Shown here in pieces: positions 1-10,496 of a DNA stretch of 64,000 nt (the stretch's first letter is position 1; every line of letters begins with the position of its first letter). The stretch is taken from positions 2,237,001 to 2,301,000 of the forward strand of contig CP110972.1 in NCBI GenBank assembly GCA_028869255.1, in the 5' to 3' direction. The notes beneath the pieces are model-generated. The model did no database searches. It worked only from the letters and a program-made list of their open reading frames with translations, and had not been told where the DNA came from. The translations under genes were made by a program, and so were the position numbers. Source of the DNA: Pseudomonas poae (GTDB lineage: Bacteria > Pseudomonadota > Gammaproteobacteria > Pseudomonadales > Pseudomonadaceae).

Positions 1-647
1 CGTGGAAGCCAGGCTGACCACGCCCTGGTAGGCCAGGTTATGGATGGTGAACAGGGTGGGCGTGCGTGACCCACGCCAGTGCATATAGGCAGGGCCAGGC
101 CGGCAGGCCAGTCGTGGGCGTGCACCAGGTCCGGGCACCAGTGGATCTGGGCGAGGTTGGCGGCCATGTCGGCGGCGGCCAAACCCAGGCGGGCGAAGCG
201 AATATGGTTGTCGGGCCAGTCGCGGCCGTTGTTGGCGCCGTACGGAGTGCCTTCGCGCTCATACAGCTCGGGGCAGATCAGCACGTAGATGACCAGGCCG
301 TCCTTGAGGTCCATGCGCCCGATCTTGCACGGCGGCAACGCGGCATGGCCGCCCAGCTCACCAATAATGTGGATCGGGTTGTCGCTCTCCATGACCTGTG
401 GGTAGCCCGGAATCAACACTCGCACATCGTGCAGGTGCGCCATGGCGCGGGGCAGGGCGGCGGACACGTCACCCAGGCCGCCGGTTTTCACCAGGTCAGC
501 GAATTCGGAGGTTACAAACAGGACTTTCTTGCGATTTGGGTTATGACTAGGGACCGGCCGCACCGTGTTGAGGTCAACCAAAGAGGTCGACCCGCCAACT
601 GGCTGACTAACACGCTCTCCCTGAATACTTGCAGCGGCACTGATCAT
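1..647 (-). CDS. glgA: Glycogen synthase GlgA, N-terminal part, frameshifted
   Basis: ADP-glucose-dependent glycogen synthase (GT5), which extends alpha-1,4-glucan in the cytoplasm. Only the N-terminal ~215 residues lie in the window and the gene runs off the left edge. The ADP-glucose-binding KTGGLGDV motif and the conserved DLVHAHDWPAGLA segment are visible. The start is ATG at 645-647 with a GGAGA Shine-Dalgarno 5 bases upstream; about 40 residues precede the KKVLFVTSE strand, an N-terminal extension. Odd: after HDWPAGLA the frame is lost at about 92-94. Adding one G there (GGG to GGGG on the plus strand) restores the family sequence PAYMHWRGSRTPTLF through to the window edge. This is most likely a base-call error, though a real mutation is not excluded. 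Confidence 0.88.
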   Translation of the reverse strand, partial: MISAAASIQGERVSQPVGGSTSLVDLNTVRPVPSHNPNRKKVLFVTSEFADLVKTGGLGDVSAALPRAMAHLHDVRVLIPGYPQVMESDNPIHIIGELGGHAALPPCKIGRMDLKDGLVIYVLICPELYEREGTPYGANNGRDWPDNHIRFARLGLAAADMAANLAQIHWCPDLVHAHDWPAGLALPICTGVGHARPPCSPSITWPTRAWSAWLP

Positions 648-1160
648 AGTTCTCTCCACGTGTTGGTCGGCTAATGGCCCGCTGCCACTAGCTCCGAAGA
701 CCGCATCCTGCGGCCAGGCGCACAAGCGCAATTACGCTCATTACATACTTCGCAAGGCGTATGCCAGTTGCACGGTTAGCTCAAAAAGAATGGATAGACG
801 GCAGTTGGTGTGAACCGCTTGTGCACGCCTTACCCTAAACCTGACCCATGGCAGAGTTGGAAAGTTTAGATTTTTTCGCGGGGTTTTTGTTTTGGAACGG
901 ACCCATCGGTCACCAGTCTAGGACAGATTCCAGAGCCTGTAGGGTTTGTGAGATGTTTTTGTAGGACAAAAAACTTGTAACGATATGCGATATGGAGCGA
1001 GTGCGCGGGCGCAGCGTGCCCGGCACGTTGGCTGGAGAGGGAAAATTCGGTGGCGAGGGGGCCTGATTGCGCAGCCGTTACCTGGTTTTTAGGCCCGCTT
1101 TGCGCCCCAACGCGGGCAAACTCCCTCGCCACAGTAGGGCAGATGCCCTGAAAGGGTGCG
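648..1160. other. Intergenic region without a convincing gene
   Basis: About 510 bases between glgA and the hydroxyacid dehydrogenase gene. It contains AT-rich tracts around 870-890 and 955-985 and a REP-type inverted pair at its right end. The glgA promoter should lie at 660-850, but I cannot assign -35/-10 boxes with confidence. A minus-strand reading frame at 866-1132 starts inside the REP and resembles no protein I know. Confidence 0.5.
1050..1132. repeat. REP-type inverted pair
   Basis: TGGCGAGGGGGC at 1050-1061 is answered by CTCCCTCGCCA near 1121-1131 in inverted orientation. This GGCGAGGGAGC core is the common extragenic palindrome of fluorescens-group pseudomonads. The facing copies, about 60 bases apart, resemble a REP doublet (REPIN). 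Confidence 0.65.
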
Positions 1161-2114
1161 TTAGCCGAGCACGCGAATGGGCATGTCGTTTGCCCATGCC
1201 TGAATGTCCTCGAGCATTTGCTGGTAGAACTGCCGGTAATTCTGCTCGCTCACATAGCCCACATGCGGCGTGGCCAAGACATTGGGCAAGCGGCGGAACG
1301 GATGATCGGCCGGCAGCGGCTCCGCGCTGTACACGTCCAATGCCGCCCCGGCCAGGCGGCCACTTTCCAGGGCCTGCACCAGCGCCTGCTCATCCACAAT
1401 CGGGCCACGGGCGGTGTTCACCAGGCGCGCACTGGGCTTCATCCAGCTCAGTGCCTCGGCATCTACCAGGCCACGGCTGCGGTCGCTGAGTACCAGGTGG
1501 ATGGTCAGGATGTCGGCCTGCTCGAACAGCTGTTGTTTGCTGACCCAGGTGACCCCTGACTCGGCCGCACGCTCCGGTGTGAGGTTTTCACTCCAGGCAA
1601 TCACGCGCATACCGAACACCTGGGCGAACTGCGCGACCTTTTGCCCAATGCTGCCCAGGCCGAGAATGCCCAGGGTCTTGCCATACAGGTCGCCGCCCAG
1701 GCCCACCTGCCAGCCGCCGGCTCTGAGGGCGTTGGCTTCGGCCAGCAGGTTGCGGGTGCTGGCCATGATCAATGCCCAGGTCAGCTCCGGCGCCGCCTGC
1801 TTATAGCTGTCGGTGCCGCAGACCTGAATGCCCAGCGCCTTGGCGGCGGGAATGTCGATGGCTGCATTGCGCATGCCGCCGGTGACCAGCAGCTTGAGCT
1901 TGGGCAGGCCCTGCAACAGCGCCTTGTCGAAGGTGGAGCGTTCGCGCATCACGCAAATCACCTCGAAGCCCTTCAAGCGCTCGACCATGGTGGCGGTCTC
2001 CGCCGGGTAGTCGTGCAGGAAATGCACCTGGCCCACCGACGCCAGAGCCGACCAATCGACTATGCCACTGGCCACATTCTGCCAATCATCAATGACTGCG
2101 ATCTGTACCGACAT
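1161..2114 (-). CDS. D-2-hydroxyacid dehydrogenase family protein
   Basis: NAD(P)-dependent oxidoreductase of the D-isomer 2-hydroxyacid dehydrogenase family (317 aa). It should interconvert a 2-keto acid and a D-2-hydroxy acid in the cytoplasm; the substrate is unknown. The Rossmann motif GILGLGSIGQ lies near residue 150, followed by the second signature (MKPSARLVNTARGPIVDE) with the substrate-binding Arg. The catalytic Glu and His fall in SAEPLP and TPHVG. Length is normal. The start is the ATG at 2112-2114. It is followed closely by a same-strand hydrolase gene, but the 27-base gap gives no firm sign of a functional link. Confidence 0.9.
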   Translation of the reverse strand: MSVQIAVIDDWQNVASGIVDWSALASVGQVHFLHDYPAETATMVERLKGFEVICVMRERSTFDKALLQGLPKLKLLVTGGMRNAAIDIPAAKALGIQVCGTDSYKQAAPELTWALIMASTRNLLAEANALRAGGWQVGLGGDLYGKTLGILGLGSIGQKVAQFAQVFGMRVIAWSENLTPERAAESGVTWVSKQQLFEQADILTIHLVLSDRSRGLVDAEALSWMKPSARLVNTARGPIVDEQALVQALESGRLAGAALDVYSAEPLPADHPFRRLPNVLATPHVGYVSEQNYRQFYQQMLEDIQAWANDMPIRVLG

Positions 2115-2141
2115 TCACGAGTGCCTCGAAAAAAGCGTGGA

Positions 2142-3155
2142 TTAAAGTGCGTTCAAACCCTGCAGCAGCGCTGTGTGAAACCGGGCCGGTTCTTCCATTT
2201 GTGGTGCATGCCCCAAGCCCGGGAATTCGACCAGGGTGGCATGGGGGATCAGCTTGGCCACCTGCTTGCCCAAGACCTCGTAGTTGCCGAGCTTGGCCTT
2301 GACCTCAGGTGGCGCCAGGTCCTTGCCGATGGCGGTGTTATCCGCGGTGCCGATCAGCAGCAGGGTCGGCGTCTGCAGATTCTTGAACTCGTAGTACACC
2401 GGCTGGGTGAAGATCATGTCGTAAATCAATGCCGAGTTCCAGGCGACCTGGGTATGGCCGGGGCCGTTGCTCAGGCCGGCATACATGTCGACCCAGCGCT
2501 CGTACTCCGGCTTCCAGCGTCCCACGTAATAGGTGTTGAGCTGGTATTTGCGAATGCCCTCGGCGCTGACTTTCAGCTCACGCTCATACCACTGGTCGAC
2601 GGTGATGGAGGGCACGCCCAGGGCTTTCCAGTCTTCCAGGCCGATGGGATTGACCATCGCCAGTTGTTCGGTTTGTGTGGGGTACATCAGCGCGTAACGG
2701 GTCGCAAGCATGCCACCGGTGGAGTGGCCGACGATCGTGGCCTTTTGAATCCCGAGTTTTTCCAGCAATTGATGGGTGTTGGTCGCCAGTTGCTGGAAGC
2801 TGTACTGGTAATGATCAGGCTTGCTGGAGCTGCAAAAGCCGATCTGGTCGGGGGCGATCACCCGGTAGCCGGCGTCGCTCAAGGCTTTGATCGTACCTTC
2901 CCAGGTGGCGCCGCAGAAGTTCTTGCCGTGCATCAGCACCACACTGCGTCCGTTGGCCTTGCCCTTGGCCGGCACGTCCATGTACCCCATCTGCAGGGAT
3001 TTGCCTTGGGATTGGAAGGTGAAATGCTCGAGGGGATAGGGGTATTGGAAGCCTTGCAGCTCGGGGCCGTAGGTCGGTCCTTGCGTGGCGGCGAAAACCG
3101 GCGTGGCGCCGGCGGCGAGCAGGCTGGCGATGCAAAAAGCGCGGATCAATGGCAT
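2142..3155 (-). CDS. Secreted alpha/beta hydrolase
   Basis: Alpha/beta-hydrolase fold protein (337 aa), predicted to be exported. The chosen start, ATG at 3153-3155, has GGAG upstream and gives a clean signal peptide (MPLIRAFCIASLLAAG, cleavage near VFA-A). The open frame extends further upstream, but that part overlaps the next gene and has no signal-peptide logic. The nucleophile elbow GHSTGG (Ser) and the late GLGHAP His are visible, with an oxyanion LMHGKNF segment before them. Similar proteins are annotated as lipases, esterases or haloperoxidase-like hydrolases; the substrate cannot be read from the sequence. Confidence 0.88.
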   Translation of the reverse strand: MPLIRAFCIASLLAAGATPVFAATQGPTYGPELQGFQYPYPLEHFTFQSQGKSLQMGYMDVPAKGKANGRSVVLMHGKNFCGATWEGTIKALSDAGYRVIAPDQIGFCSSSKPDHYQYSFQQLATNTHQLLEKLGIQKATIVGHSTGGMLATRYALMYPTQTEQLAMVNPIGLEDWKALGVPSITVDQWYERELKVSAEGIRKYQLNTYYVGRWKPEYERWVDMYAGLSNGPGHTQVAWNSALIYDMIFTQPVYYEFKNLQTPTLLLIGTADNTAIGKDLAPPEVKAKLGNYEVLGKQVAKLIPHATLVEFPGLGHAPQMEEPARFHTALLQGLNAL

Positions 3156-3199
3156 GGGCGGGGCTCCAAACAAGATGCTCGGATGCTGTTGCGAGGGGA

Positions 3200-3643
3200 T
3201 TAAGCAGGGATTAACACCCACTGCAAGGTCAGCGCTGCCAGCACGCCATACCGCACGCCTTTGGCCAGGGTCACCAGCAGCAAGAACCGCCAAAAGGGCT
3301 CGCGCATCACGCCGGCCACCAGGGTCAGCGGGTCGCCGATGATCGGCACCCAACTGAGCAACAGCGTCCAATGCCCCCAGCGTGCGTAATGCTTACGCGC
3401 TTTGTCCAGTTGCTTGTCGCTGACCGGAAACCAGCGCCGCTGCTTGAAATGTTCCACCCCGCGCCCCAGCAGCCAGTTCACCACTGAACCCAGGACATTG
3501 CCCAAGGTGGCAACCCCCAGCAGCCACCACAGGCTGTAATGCCCGCTGACCAGCAGGCCCACCAGCACGGCTTCGGATTGCAGCGGCAGCAGCGTCGCGG
3601 CGCCAAATGCCGCGAAAAACAGCCCCAGGTAACCGGCCAGCAC
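3200..3643 (-). CDS. YqaA-family (DedA-like) inner-membrane protein
   Basis: Small inner-membrane protein of the YqaA / SNARE-associated family (147 aa). Hydrophobic segments lie around residues 5-30, 38-60 and 95-140, with a central cytoplasmic loop rich in Arg and Lys. The family signature region VPIIGDPLTLVAGVMR is present. Members resemble DedA lipid scramblase-like proteins, but the role of YqaA itself is not settled. The start is a GTG six bases after the stop of the upstream DUF411 gene, so the two are probably co-transcribed. Confidence 0.85.
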   Translation of the reverse strand: MLAGYLGLFFAAFGAATLLPLQSEAVLVGLLVSGHYSLWWLLGVATLGNVLGSVVNWLLGRGVEHFKQRRWFPVSDKQLDKARKHYARWGHWTLLLSWVPIIGDPLTLVAGVMREPFWRFLLLVTLAKGVRYGVLAALTLQWVLIPA

Positions 3644-3646
3644 CAG

Positions 3647-4092
3647 TCAGTGCGCCGGGTATTCGGCCACCACCACGTCTTCACCGTCTCGGGTCAGGCC
3701 GATGACTTGATAGGCCTCGCCACGTCCGTCCACTTCCATGCCCGGCGAACCCATGGGCATGCCCGGCGCCGCAATGCCCAGCAGGTCGGTGCGCTTGCGC
3801 AGGGCCAGCACTTGCTCGGCGGGCACATGGCCTTCAACGAACTTGCCGTCGATCACCGCGGTGTGGCACGAGCCCAGGCGCGGGGCCACGCCGAGGCGTT
3901 GCTTGACTTCACTCATATTGGTTTCGACATGGTCGTTGACCTTGAAACCGTTGCTCTCCAAGTGGCTGATCCACTTTTTGCAGCAACCGCAATTGGCGTC
4001 GCGGTGCACATCGATCGGGATCAAGTCGGCCGCCTGGGCCAGGGGGTGGTGAACAGGGCGCAGAGTAACGCCAGGCGCGGGGTGGTTTTCAT
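3647..4092 (-). CDS. DUF411 periplasmic metal-binding protein, frameshifted
   Basis: DUF411-family protein, often linked to copper or other metal handling. The mature part begins ADLIPIDVHRDANCGCCKKW with the CGCC metal-binding motif, followed by HTAVIDGKFVEGHVPA and a GMPMGSPGM Met-rich stretch. From ATG 4090-4092 the sequence starts as a signal peptide (MKTTPRLALLCALFTTP), then loses frame. Adding one G to the five-G run at 4042-4046 gives ...TTPLAQAADLIPIDVHRD, a textbook signal peptide with an AQA-A cleavage site. The gene is therefore probably intact in the organism and the break a homopolymer error. It precedes the YqaA-family gene. Confidence 0.86.
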
Positions 4093-4136
4093 GAGGGGCT
4101 CGCAAACGTTGGGATGGCGGCGATCATGACGACGTC

Positions 4137-4158
4137 ATCGCAGGCAAGCCAGCGCCCC
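4137..4158. repeat. Possible partial REP
   Basis: The segment CATCGCAGGCAAGCCAGC matches the arm of a widespread Pseudomonas REP, but no matching inverted arm is evident, so this is at best a solitary remnant. Confidence 0.3.
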
Positions 4159-4190
4159 AGGTGAGCAACTGCGCCGGTAATGTTTCAAAA

Positions 4191-4649
4191 TTATACGAAG
4201 GGCGGATTCTCCAGCCGATGCTTGAGCTGGTCCAGGGCAATGGCCGACAGTTCGATCATGCGCTCAGGCAAGGTGGCGAGTTGCAATTCGGTTTCATAGG
4301 TCAGCACCCGCTTGAACAGCGTGCCGCCGCGAAAGGGCTGCAGGAAGTAGTGAATCGAGCCATCGACGGCCAGGGAGGTGAACACGGTTTTGAACTCGCC
4401 CGGGCGCCGGGCAACCTGCACGCGGTAGCTCATGGGCACGCGTACGCCCAGCAGGTCGATCATTTCGGTAAACCGCGCACCGGCGGGAAGCGGCCCGGTG
4501 GTGCCGGTCTCGGCACCGAGGGACGTGGGATGCCACTCGTGCCAGCGATCCGGTTGGGTCACATAGTCGTAAACGGCATCAATGGGGGCCTGGATAAAGC
4601 GTTCCTGACTGATCCGCTCCAAGCGGACCGACTGCTCGGCTGCGCGCAT
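4191..4649 (-). CDS. SRPBCC (START-like) family protein
   Basis: Small soluble protein of 152 aa with an SRPBCC/polyketide-cyclase-like fold. Features are an N-terminal RISQERFIQAPIDAVYDYV strand-helix, a WHEWHP segment, and a long C-terminal helix (LPERMIELSAIALDQLKHRL). Such proteins bind hydrophobic ligands; the ligand here is unknown. ATG at 4647-4649 is chosen because a perfect AGGAGGT lies 8 bases upstream. A longer frame to 4718 lacks such a site. Confidence 0.82.
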   Translation of the reverse strand: MRAAEQSVRLERISQERFIQAPIDAVYDYVTQPDRWHEWHPTSLGAETGTTGPLPAGARFTEMIDLLGVRVPMSYRVQVARRPGEFKTVFTSLAVDGSIHYFLQPFRGGTLFKRVLTYETELQLATLPERMIELSAIALDQLKHRLENPPFV

Positions 4650-4730
4650 GGCACACCTCCTGTGTAGCGACGTCGAACTGTCAGAATAGTCCGACTCCCG
4701 CGCATTGCACGGGAGCATCCAGGCAAATCG

Positions 4731-6725
4731 TCAACGGACTTTGAAGCGGCTCATCAGCGCAATCACCCGACCATTGGCGTCCAGCAGGCTTTGGGTATTG
4801 GTTTCAGTGGCATGGCCGCTCTCCACCAATTCTTCGACCATATGTCGGATCTGCACCATGCTGCGGTTGATCTCCTCGGTCACCGCGCTCTGTTGCTCGG
4901 CGGCAGTGGCGATCTGGGTGCTGAGGTTGTTGATGTGGCTGACCGAACCGGCCATTTCGTCGAGGCCGGTGTTGACCCGCGCCGTGGCATCCGCCGCCGA
5001 CTGGCAACTGGCCTGGGTATTTTCCATGGCCGCCACCGACGAACTCACGCCGGTGGTCAGGCGCGCGAGCATTTCATTGATCTGCGAGGTACTGGCCTGG
5101 GTCCGTGCGGCCAGGGCGCGCACTTCGTCGGCCACCACCGCAAAACCACGGCCTTGCTCGCCGGCCCGTGCCGCTTCAATGGCTGCGTTGAGGGCCAGCA
5201 GGTTGGTCTGGCCGGCAATCGCGCCGATCACTCCGAGGGTTTCGGTAATGCGGGCGGCGTCCTGGCGCATGTTTTCTACGGTGTGGGTGGCGCTCGCGAC
5301 TTCGCCGATCAAGGCGCTGACGCTGTTGGACGCTTCGCCCACCACCACACGGGAACGGTCGGCGTGCTCGTTGGCGCGCTGGGTGAACGAGGCGGTTTCT
5401 GCGGCGTTCTGCGCCACGGTGTCGGCGGTGGAGCTCATCTCGGTGATGGCCGTGACGGTCTGGTCGGTCTCCGAGGCGTGGCGCACCAGGATCTGGTTAG
5501 TGTGCGCCGAGGTTTTCTGCAGTTGCTCAAGCCCCGAAGACATGGCGCCGGTGGCCTGGGTGACTTCGCCGATCATGTTTTGCAGGTAGACGATAAAGTG
5601 GTTGACCGAGTGGCCGATGGCGCCCAGTTCGTCTTCGGCGCGGATGGTGATGCGCCGCGTCAGGTCGGCGTCGCCGGCGGAGAGTGCGTCGATATTGGTC
5701 TTCAGCGCCTTCATGCGCTGTACCAGTTGGCGAATCGCATAGAACGCCAGCAGCACCAGCAACAACACCATGGGGATTTGCAGCAGGGCCAGGCTGCCGA
5801 TCACATCATCGCGCTGCGCGGTAATCAAGGAGGTGGGCAGGGCGGTGGCCAGGAACCATGGCGTGCCTTCAATCGGGCGCATATAGAAGGTGCTGGCCAC
5901 GCCCTGGTTGTCGAACTCGCTGCGCTGCAAGCCTTGGTCGCGGTGGGCGAGGGCCTTGCTGACCTGGGCGGCAAACGCCGAGGTGCCGGCCAGCTCGCTG
6001 ATGTTTTTCAACACCACGGGGCTGCTCAGGCGGGTGCTGTTGCTGATGATCTTGCCGTCGCCTTCGACGATCAGCATCTGCCCGCCGATGTCTTTTTCCT
6101 TGCTGGCCACCAGCGTGTTGAAGAAACCCAGGGTCACGTCGATGGTGGCCACGCCGTACGCTGCGCCGTCGCGCTGGATCGCCATGGCGCAGTTGGTGCG
6201 CGGCTCCTGGCTGGCGTCGTCCTTGTAGGCGGCGGCCCAGGCACATTGGCCGCGAGGCGAGGCGAGGCCGCCCTTGTACCAGCTCTGGTCGTAATAGTTG
6301 GGGGCTGGGTCGCTGTTCCAGAAGGTGTTCACCGCCAGCTTGCCCGAGGCATCGCGGTGCCAGAAGGTGCTGTGCTTGTTGCGCCCGGGAGTGCGCTGGT
6401 TCGGCAAAGGCCAGATGCCGCCGCCGAAGACTTTCAGCTCGCCGTACTGGTCCACCAGGCCGGGCAGGACCTTGTCGATGGCATCGCTGTCGAGCAGCGG
6501 AATGGTTTGGGTGATGCTGCGTTGCTGGGCCTGAACCTTGTTCAGTTCGCCCTGGATCTGTTCGGCCACCTCGGCGATGCGGTTGAGCACCACCTGTTCT
6601 TCAGTGTGGCGCAGCGTGGGCGCGACCAACTGGCCGATACCGACAACCGTCAACACCGATAAAACAAGGACGAACAGCACGAGGAACAGGGTATAGCGGG
6701 CTTGGATGGAGCGCAGTGGGGGCAT
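4731..6725 (-). CDS. Methyl-accepting chemotaxis protein (dCache sensor)
   Basis: Transmembrane chemoreceptor (664 aa) that signals to CheA/CheW. Order of parts: TM1 at about 11-32, a periplasmic double-Cache sensor at about 40-290 (WYKGG and [10 protein letters not shown] motifs typical of dCache), TM2 at about 300-322, HAMP, then the MCP signalling domain. The conserved hairpin tip [20 protein letters not shown] is complete. dCache domains of this type often bind amino acids or small organic acids, but the ligand cannot be inferred here. It is a solitary gene with no che genes nearby. Confidence 0.95.
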   Translation of the reverse strand: MPPLRSIQARYTLFLVLFVLVLSVLTVVGIGQLVAPTLRHTEEQVVLNRIAEVAEQIQGELNKVQAQQRSITQTIPLLDSDAIDKVLPGLVDQYGELKVFGGGIWPLPNQRTPGRNKHSTFWHRDASGKLAVNTFWNSDPAPNYYDQSWYKGGLASPRGQCAWAAAYKDDASQEPRTNCAMAIQRDGAAYGVATIDVTLGFFNTLVASKEKDIGGQMLIVEGDGKIISNSTRLSSPVVLKNISELAGTSAFAAQVSKALAHRDQGLQRSEFDNQGVASTFYMRPIEGTPWFLATALPTSLITAQRDDVIGSLALLQIPMVLLLVLLAFYAIRQLVQRMKALKTNIDALSAGDADLTRRITIRAEDELGAIGHSVNHFIVYLQNMIGEVTQATGAMSSGLEQLQKTSAHTNQILVRHASETDQTVTAITEMSSTADTVAQNAAETASFTQRANEHADRSRVVVGEASNSVSALIGEVASATHTVENMRQDAARITETLGVIGAIAGQTNLLALNAAIEAARAGEQGRGFAVVADEVRALAARTQASTSQINEMLARLTTGVSSSVAAMENTQASCQSAADATARVNTGLDEMAGSVSHINNLSTQIATAAEQQSAVTEEINRSMVQIRHMVEELVESGHATETNTQSLLDANGRVIALMSRFKVR

Positions 6726-6866
6726 GAGGGTCGTCCTTACGAAGCGTTTATTATCGACGCGGCTTTGTTAGAGCTTCGTAGGGCTATCGGCTTGGCGAGG
6801 AGGAGCTTTAGGTACGTGCGTGCAAGAAAGTTGGAGCACCCGTAGCGAGGTGCTCCAGCGGGCGGG

Positions 6867-7925
<1,059 letters not shown>

Positions 7926-7980
7926 CTAAAAGCACTATCACTATTCGTATTTTCTAAATAATCACGTGCGGAGCTTTCTC

Positions 7981-8892
7981 TTGGATCGTTTCAATGCAAT
8001 GCGCGTCTTCACCCGGATCGTCGAGCTGGGCGGTTTTGCCAAGGCGGCGGACAGCCTGCAACTGCCACGCGCTTCGGTGACCATCCTGATCAAGCAATTG
8101 GAGGCTCACCTGGGTGTGCAGTTGCTGCAACGCACCACGCGCCAAGTCAGCCCGACGCTGGATGGCGCCGCGTATTACCAGCGTTGCGTACAGTTGCTGA
8201 CCGACCTGGAGGAAACCGAGGCGGTGTTTTCCAACCGTCGCCAGAATCCACGGGGCACGCTGAGCATAGACATGCCGTCGGGCATCGGGCGCTTCCTGGT
8301 GATTCCGGCCCTGCCGGCGTTTACCGCCCGGTACCCGCAGATCGAGTTGGAAATCGGCCTTAATGACCGCACCGTGGACCTGATCCGCGAAGGCGTGGAT
8401 TGCGTGCTGCGCGGTGGCCTGGCGCTGGACGAATCGCTGGTGGCACGGCCCCTGTCGATGATGGATCAAGTCACCCTGGCCAGCCCGGCTTACCTGGCGC
8501 GCATGGGCGTGCCCGAGTGCCTTGAGGACCTGGCCCATCACCAGATGGTCGAGTACGTGTCCAGCACCAGTGGCAAACGCTTTGGCCTGGAGTTTCAACT
8601 GGGTTGCGAAGTGCGTGCGGTCAACCTGCCCAAGGTGGTCGCCGTCAACAGTGCCGACGGCTACTTCTGTGCCTGCGAGGCCGGCTACGGGCTGATCCAG
8701 GCGCCGCATTACCATGCGATGCGGCGATTGGCCGAGGGCACGCTGGTGGAGGTGCTGCCGCAGTTGGCCGTACCGAAAATGGCCCTGACCGCGTTGTACC
8801 CGCCGCATCGGCAGTTGTCGCAGCGGGTGCGGGTGTTTGTGGATTGGCTGGTTGAGTTGTGCGCGCAACCCGGCAGCGGGTTGCAACGCTAG
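7981..8892 (+). CDS. LysR-family transcriptional regulator
   Basis: DNA-binding regulator of 303 aa. The N-terminal winged HTH reads FNAMRVFTRIVELGGFAKAA, and the C-terminal part is a PBP2-type effector domain (LSIDMPSGIGRFLVIPAL onward). I place the start at the TTG of 7981: GGAG lies 7 bases upstream and it yields the usual (M)DRFNAMRVF N-terminus. A GTG at 7966 is possible but has no ribosome site. It is divergent from the aldo/keto reductase gene, so it probably controls that gene. Its 3' end overlaps the convergent AraC-family gene by 4 bases. Confidence 0.9.
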   Translation: MDRFNAMRVFTRIVELGGFAKAADSLQLPRASVTILIKQLEAHLGVQLLQRTTRQVSPTLDGAAYYQRCVQLLTDLEETEAVFSNRRQNPRGTLSIDMPSGIGRFLVIPALPAFTARYPQIELEIGLNDRTVDLIREGVDCVLRGGLALDESLVARPLSMMDQVTLASPAYLARMGVPECLEDLAHHQMVEYVSSTSGKRFGLEFQLGCEVRAVNLPKVVAVNSADGYFCACEAGYGLIQAPHYHAMRRLAEGTLVEVLPQLAVPKMALTALYPPHRQLSQRVRVFVDWLVELCAQPGSGLQR

Positions 8893-9794
8893 GCTTGCGC
8901 CTTGCGATAAGCCCCCGGCTGCTGCCCGGTGACTTTGTGAAAGGCGCGGGTAAACGCCGCTACCGACTGATAGCCCACCGCCAGCGCCACATCCGCCACG
9001 GTCTGGTCCTGCTTGAACAACTGGCAGGCGTGGCGCATGCGCATCATCAGCAGCACTTGCCCCGGTGATTGCCCGCACAGTTCATTAAAACGCTTGAAAA
9101 ACGCCGAACGCGACAGCCCGGTGCAGGCCGCCATGCTCTCCAGGCTCCAGGCTTCCTGCGGGTGGGCGATCAGTTGTTCCAGCAAGTTGGCGAACGCCGG
9201 CTGGCGCGCCAACGCAGCCAGGCCGCCCAGCTCGGTGTTATCCAGCACCTGTTGGCGCAGTACATACAGAAACAGCAAGTGACACAGGCGTTCGAGCAAG
9301 GCCGAAGACGGTGCCGGCGTGCGTTCGCATTCATGCAGGATCAGTTCGAACAGGTTGCGCGCAGCGATCAGCGACGGGTCGCCGGCGCGCAGGATGATCC
9401 ACGCGGGCAGGCTATCGACAATCATCGCCGACAGCCCGGACTGGAAATGAAAAAAACCACAGACCAAGCCCACGCCGTCAGTGGCGCTGCTGTCCAGGGG
9501 CAGCATCGGCCGGGGCGGGCATTCCTGTGCAGCGGCCGCCGTGGCTGCGCCGGAAAGCCGGTACTCAAGGTCGCGCAACAGGAACACCGCATCGCCGTTA
9601 TTCAACAGCACCGGCGTGGGTTCGCCGTCGATATGCAGCCAGCACTGGCCCTGCACAATCAGGTGGAAACTCGCCCTGGCCAGGCCATGGGTACTGGCGT
9701 GCCAGTCGCCGCAATAACGGCCGATATGAAACAGGCTGGTGTTGAGTTCGAGGCTGTCTAATAACCAATCGACAAGTGCACTGGACGAATTCAT
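8889..9794 (-). CDS. AraC-family regulator (cupin_6 type)
   Basis: Transcription regulator of 301 aa. The N-terminal cupin-like ligand domain (~20-180; HLIVQGQCWLHIDG, LLNNGDAVFLLRD) is followed by the double HTH at ~200-298 (WSLESMAACTGLSRSAFFKRF; VADVALAVGYQSVAAFTRAF). It is divergent from the AhpD-like gene at 9896, with about 100 bases between, so it probably regulates the following transport/oxidation operon or the AhpD-like gene alone. AraC regulators with this cupin often control redox or aldehyde genes. Confidence 0.9.
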   Translation of the reverse strand: MNSSSALVDWLLDSLELNTSLFHIGRYCGDWHASTHGLARASFHLIVQGQCWLHIDGEPTPVLLNNGDAVFLLRDLEYRLSGAATAAAAQECPPRPMLPLDSSATDGVGLVCGFFHFQSGLSAMIVDSLPAWIILRAGDPSLIAARNLFELILHECERTPAPSSALLERLCHLLFLYVLRQQVLDNTELGGLAALARQPAFANLLEQLIAHPQEAWSLESMAACTGLSRSAFFKRFNELCGQSPGQVLLMMRMRHACQLFKQDQTVADVALAVGYQSVAAFTRAFHKVTGQQPGAYRKAQA

Positions 9795-9895
9795 CTAATG
9801 GAAAGACTCAAGAGCAAGTAATCGCTACTTTAGCCTATTGAGGCGATTTTTTATAACCAACAGACTGGTACACGAACCCATCAGGAGACCACTCC

Positions 9896-10456
9896 ATGTC
9901 CCGTGTACCGCTGCTCACCCCTGAAACCGCCCCGGAGGCTGCCAAGCCTTTCCTGGAAAACGCGCAGAAAGCCTCGGGCTTCATTCCCAATCTGCTGGGC
10001 GTGCTGGCCAATGCCCCGGCGGCGCTGGAAACCTACATCACCGTCTCAGGGCTGAACGCCAAGTCTGATTTGAGCCTGGCAGACCGCGAAGTGGTGCAGT
10101 TGATTGCGGCCACCACCCACGGCTGCGATTTTTGCGTGGCGGGCCACACTGCCGTGGCGCGCAACAAAGCCAAATTGCCGGAAGAGGTGATCGACGCCCT
10201 GCGCCGCCACGGTGAATTGCCCGACGCCCGCTATGAAACACTCGCTGCCTTCACGCGTGAAGTGATCGCCACCCGTGGCGATGTCAGCAATGCCGGCTAC
10301 GACGCGTTCCGCGCCGCGGGTTACTCCGAAGGCAACGCGCTGGAAGTTATTTTGGGCGTGAGCCTGGCAACCCTGTGCAACTTCGCTAACGTGTTTGCCC
10401 GTACCCCGCTGAACCCGGAGCTGGCGCAATACCGTTGGGAAAAACCGGCAAGCTGA
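9896..10456 (+). CDS. Carboxymuconolactone decarboxylase/AhpD-like protein
   Basis: Alkylhydroperoxidase-D-like protein of 186 aa. The redox motif CDFCVAGH (Cys-x-x-Cys-x3-His) sits at about residues 75-82, typical of peroxidase-related AhpD-fold proteins. An AGGAGA site precedes the ATG. It lies 40 bases before the acyl-CoA-dehydrogenase-like gene and is probably the first gene of the 9896-14299 operon. In such operons it may protect against peroxide made by a flavin monooxygenase partner; that link is inference. Confidence 0.9.
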   Translation: MSRVPLLTPETAPEAAKPFLENAQKASGFIPNLLGVLANAPAALETYITVSGLNAKSDLSLADREVVQLIAATTHGCDFCVAGHTAVARNKAKLPEEVIDALRRHGELPDARYETLAAFTREVIATRGDVSNAGYDAFRAAGYSEGNALEVILGVSLATLCNFANVFARTPLNPELAQYRWEKPAS

Positions 10457-10496
10457 ATCGGCGATGGTCCATTTGCTGCAACAAGGAGAAACATGA

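Noticed and set aside
866..1132. 88-codon minus-strand frame in the glgA upstream region
   Set aside because: It begins inside a REP palindrome and its N-terminal sequence is the translation of the repeat. No ribosome site and no family.
1641..3203. 520-codon plus-strand frame
   Set aside because: Antisense to the hydroxyacid dehydrogenase and hydrolase genes; no recognisable domain.
4791..6662. 623-codon plus-strand frame
   Set aside because: Antisense to the chemoreceptor gene, which has all family motifs; no ribosome site or domain.
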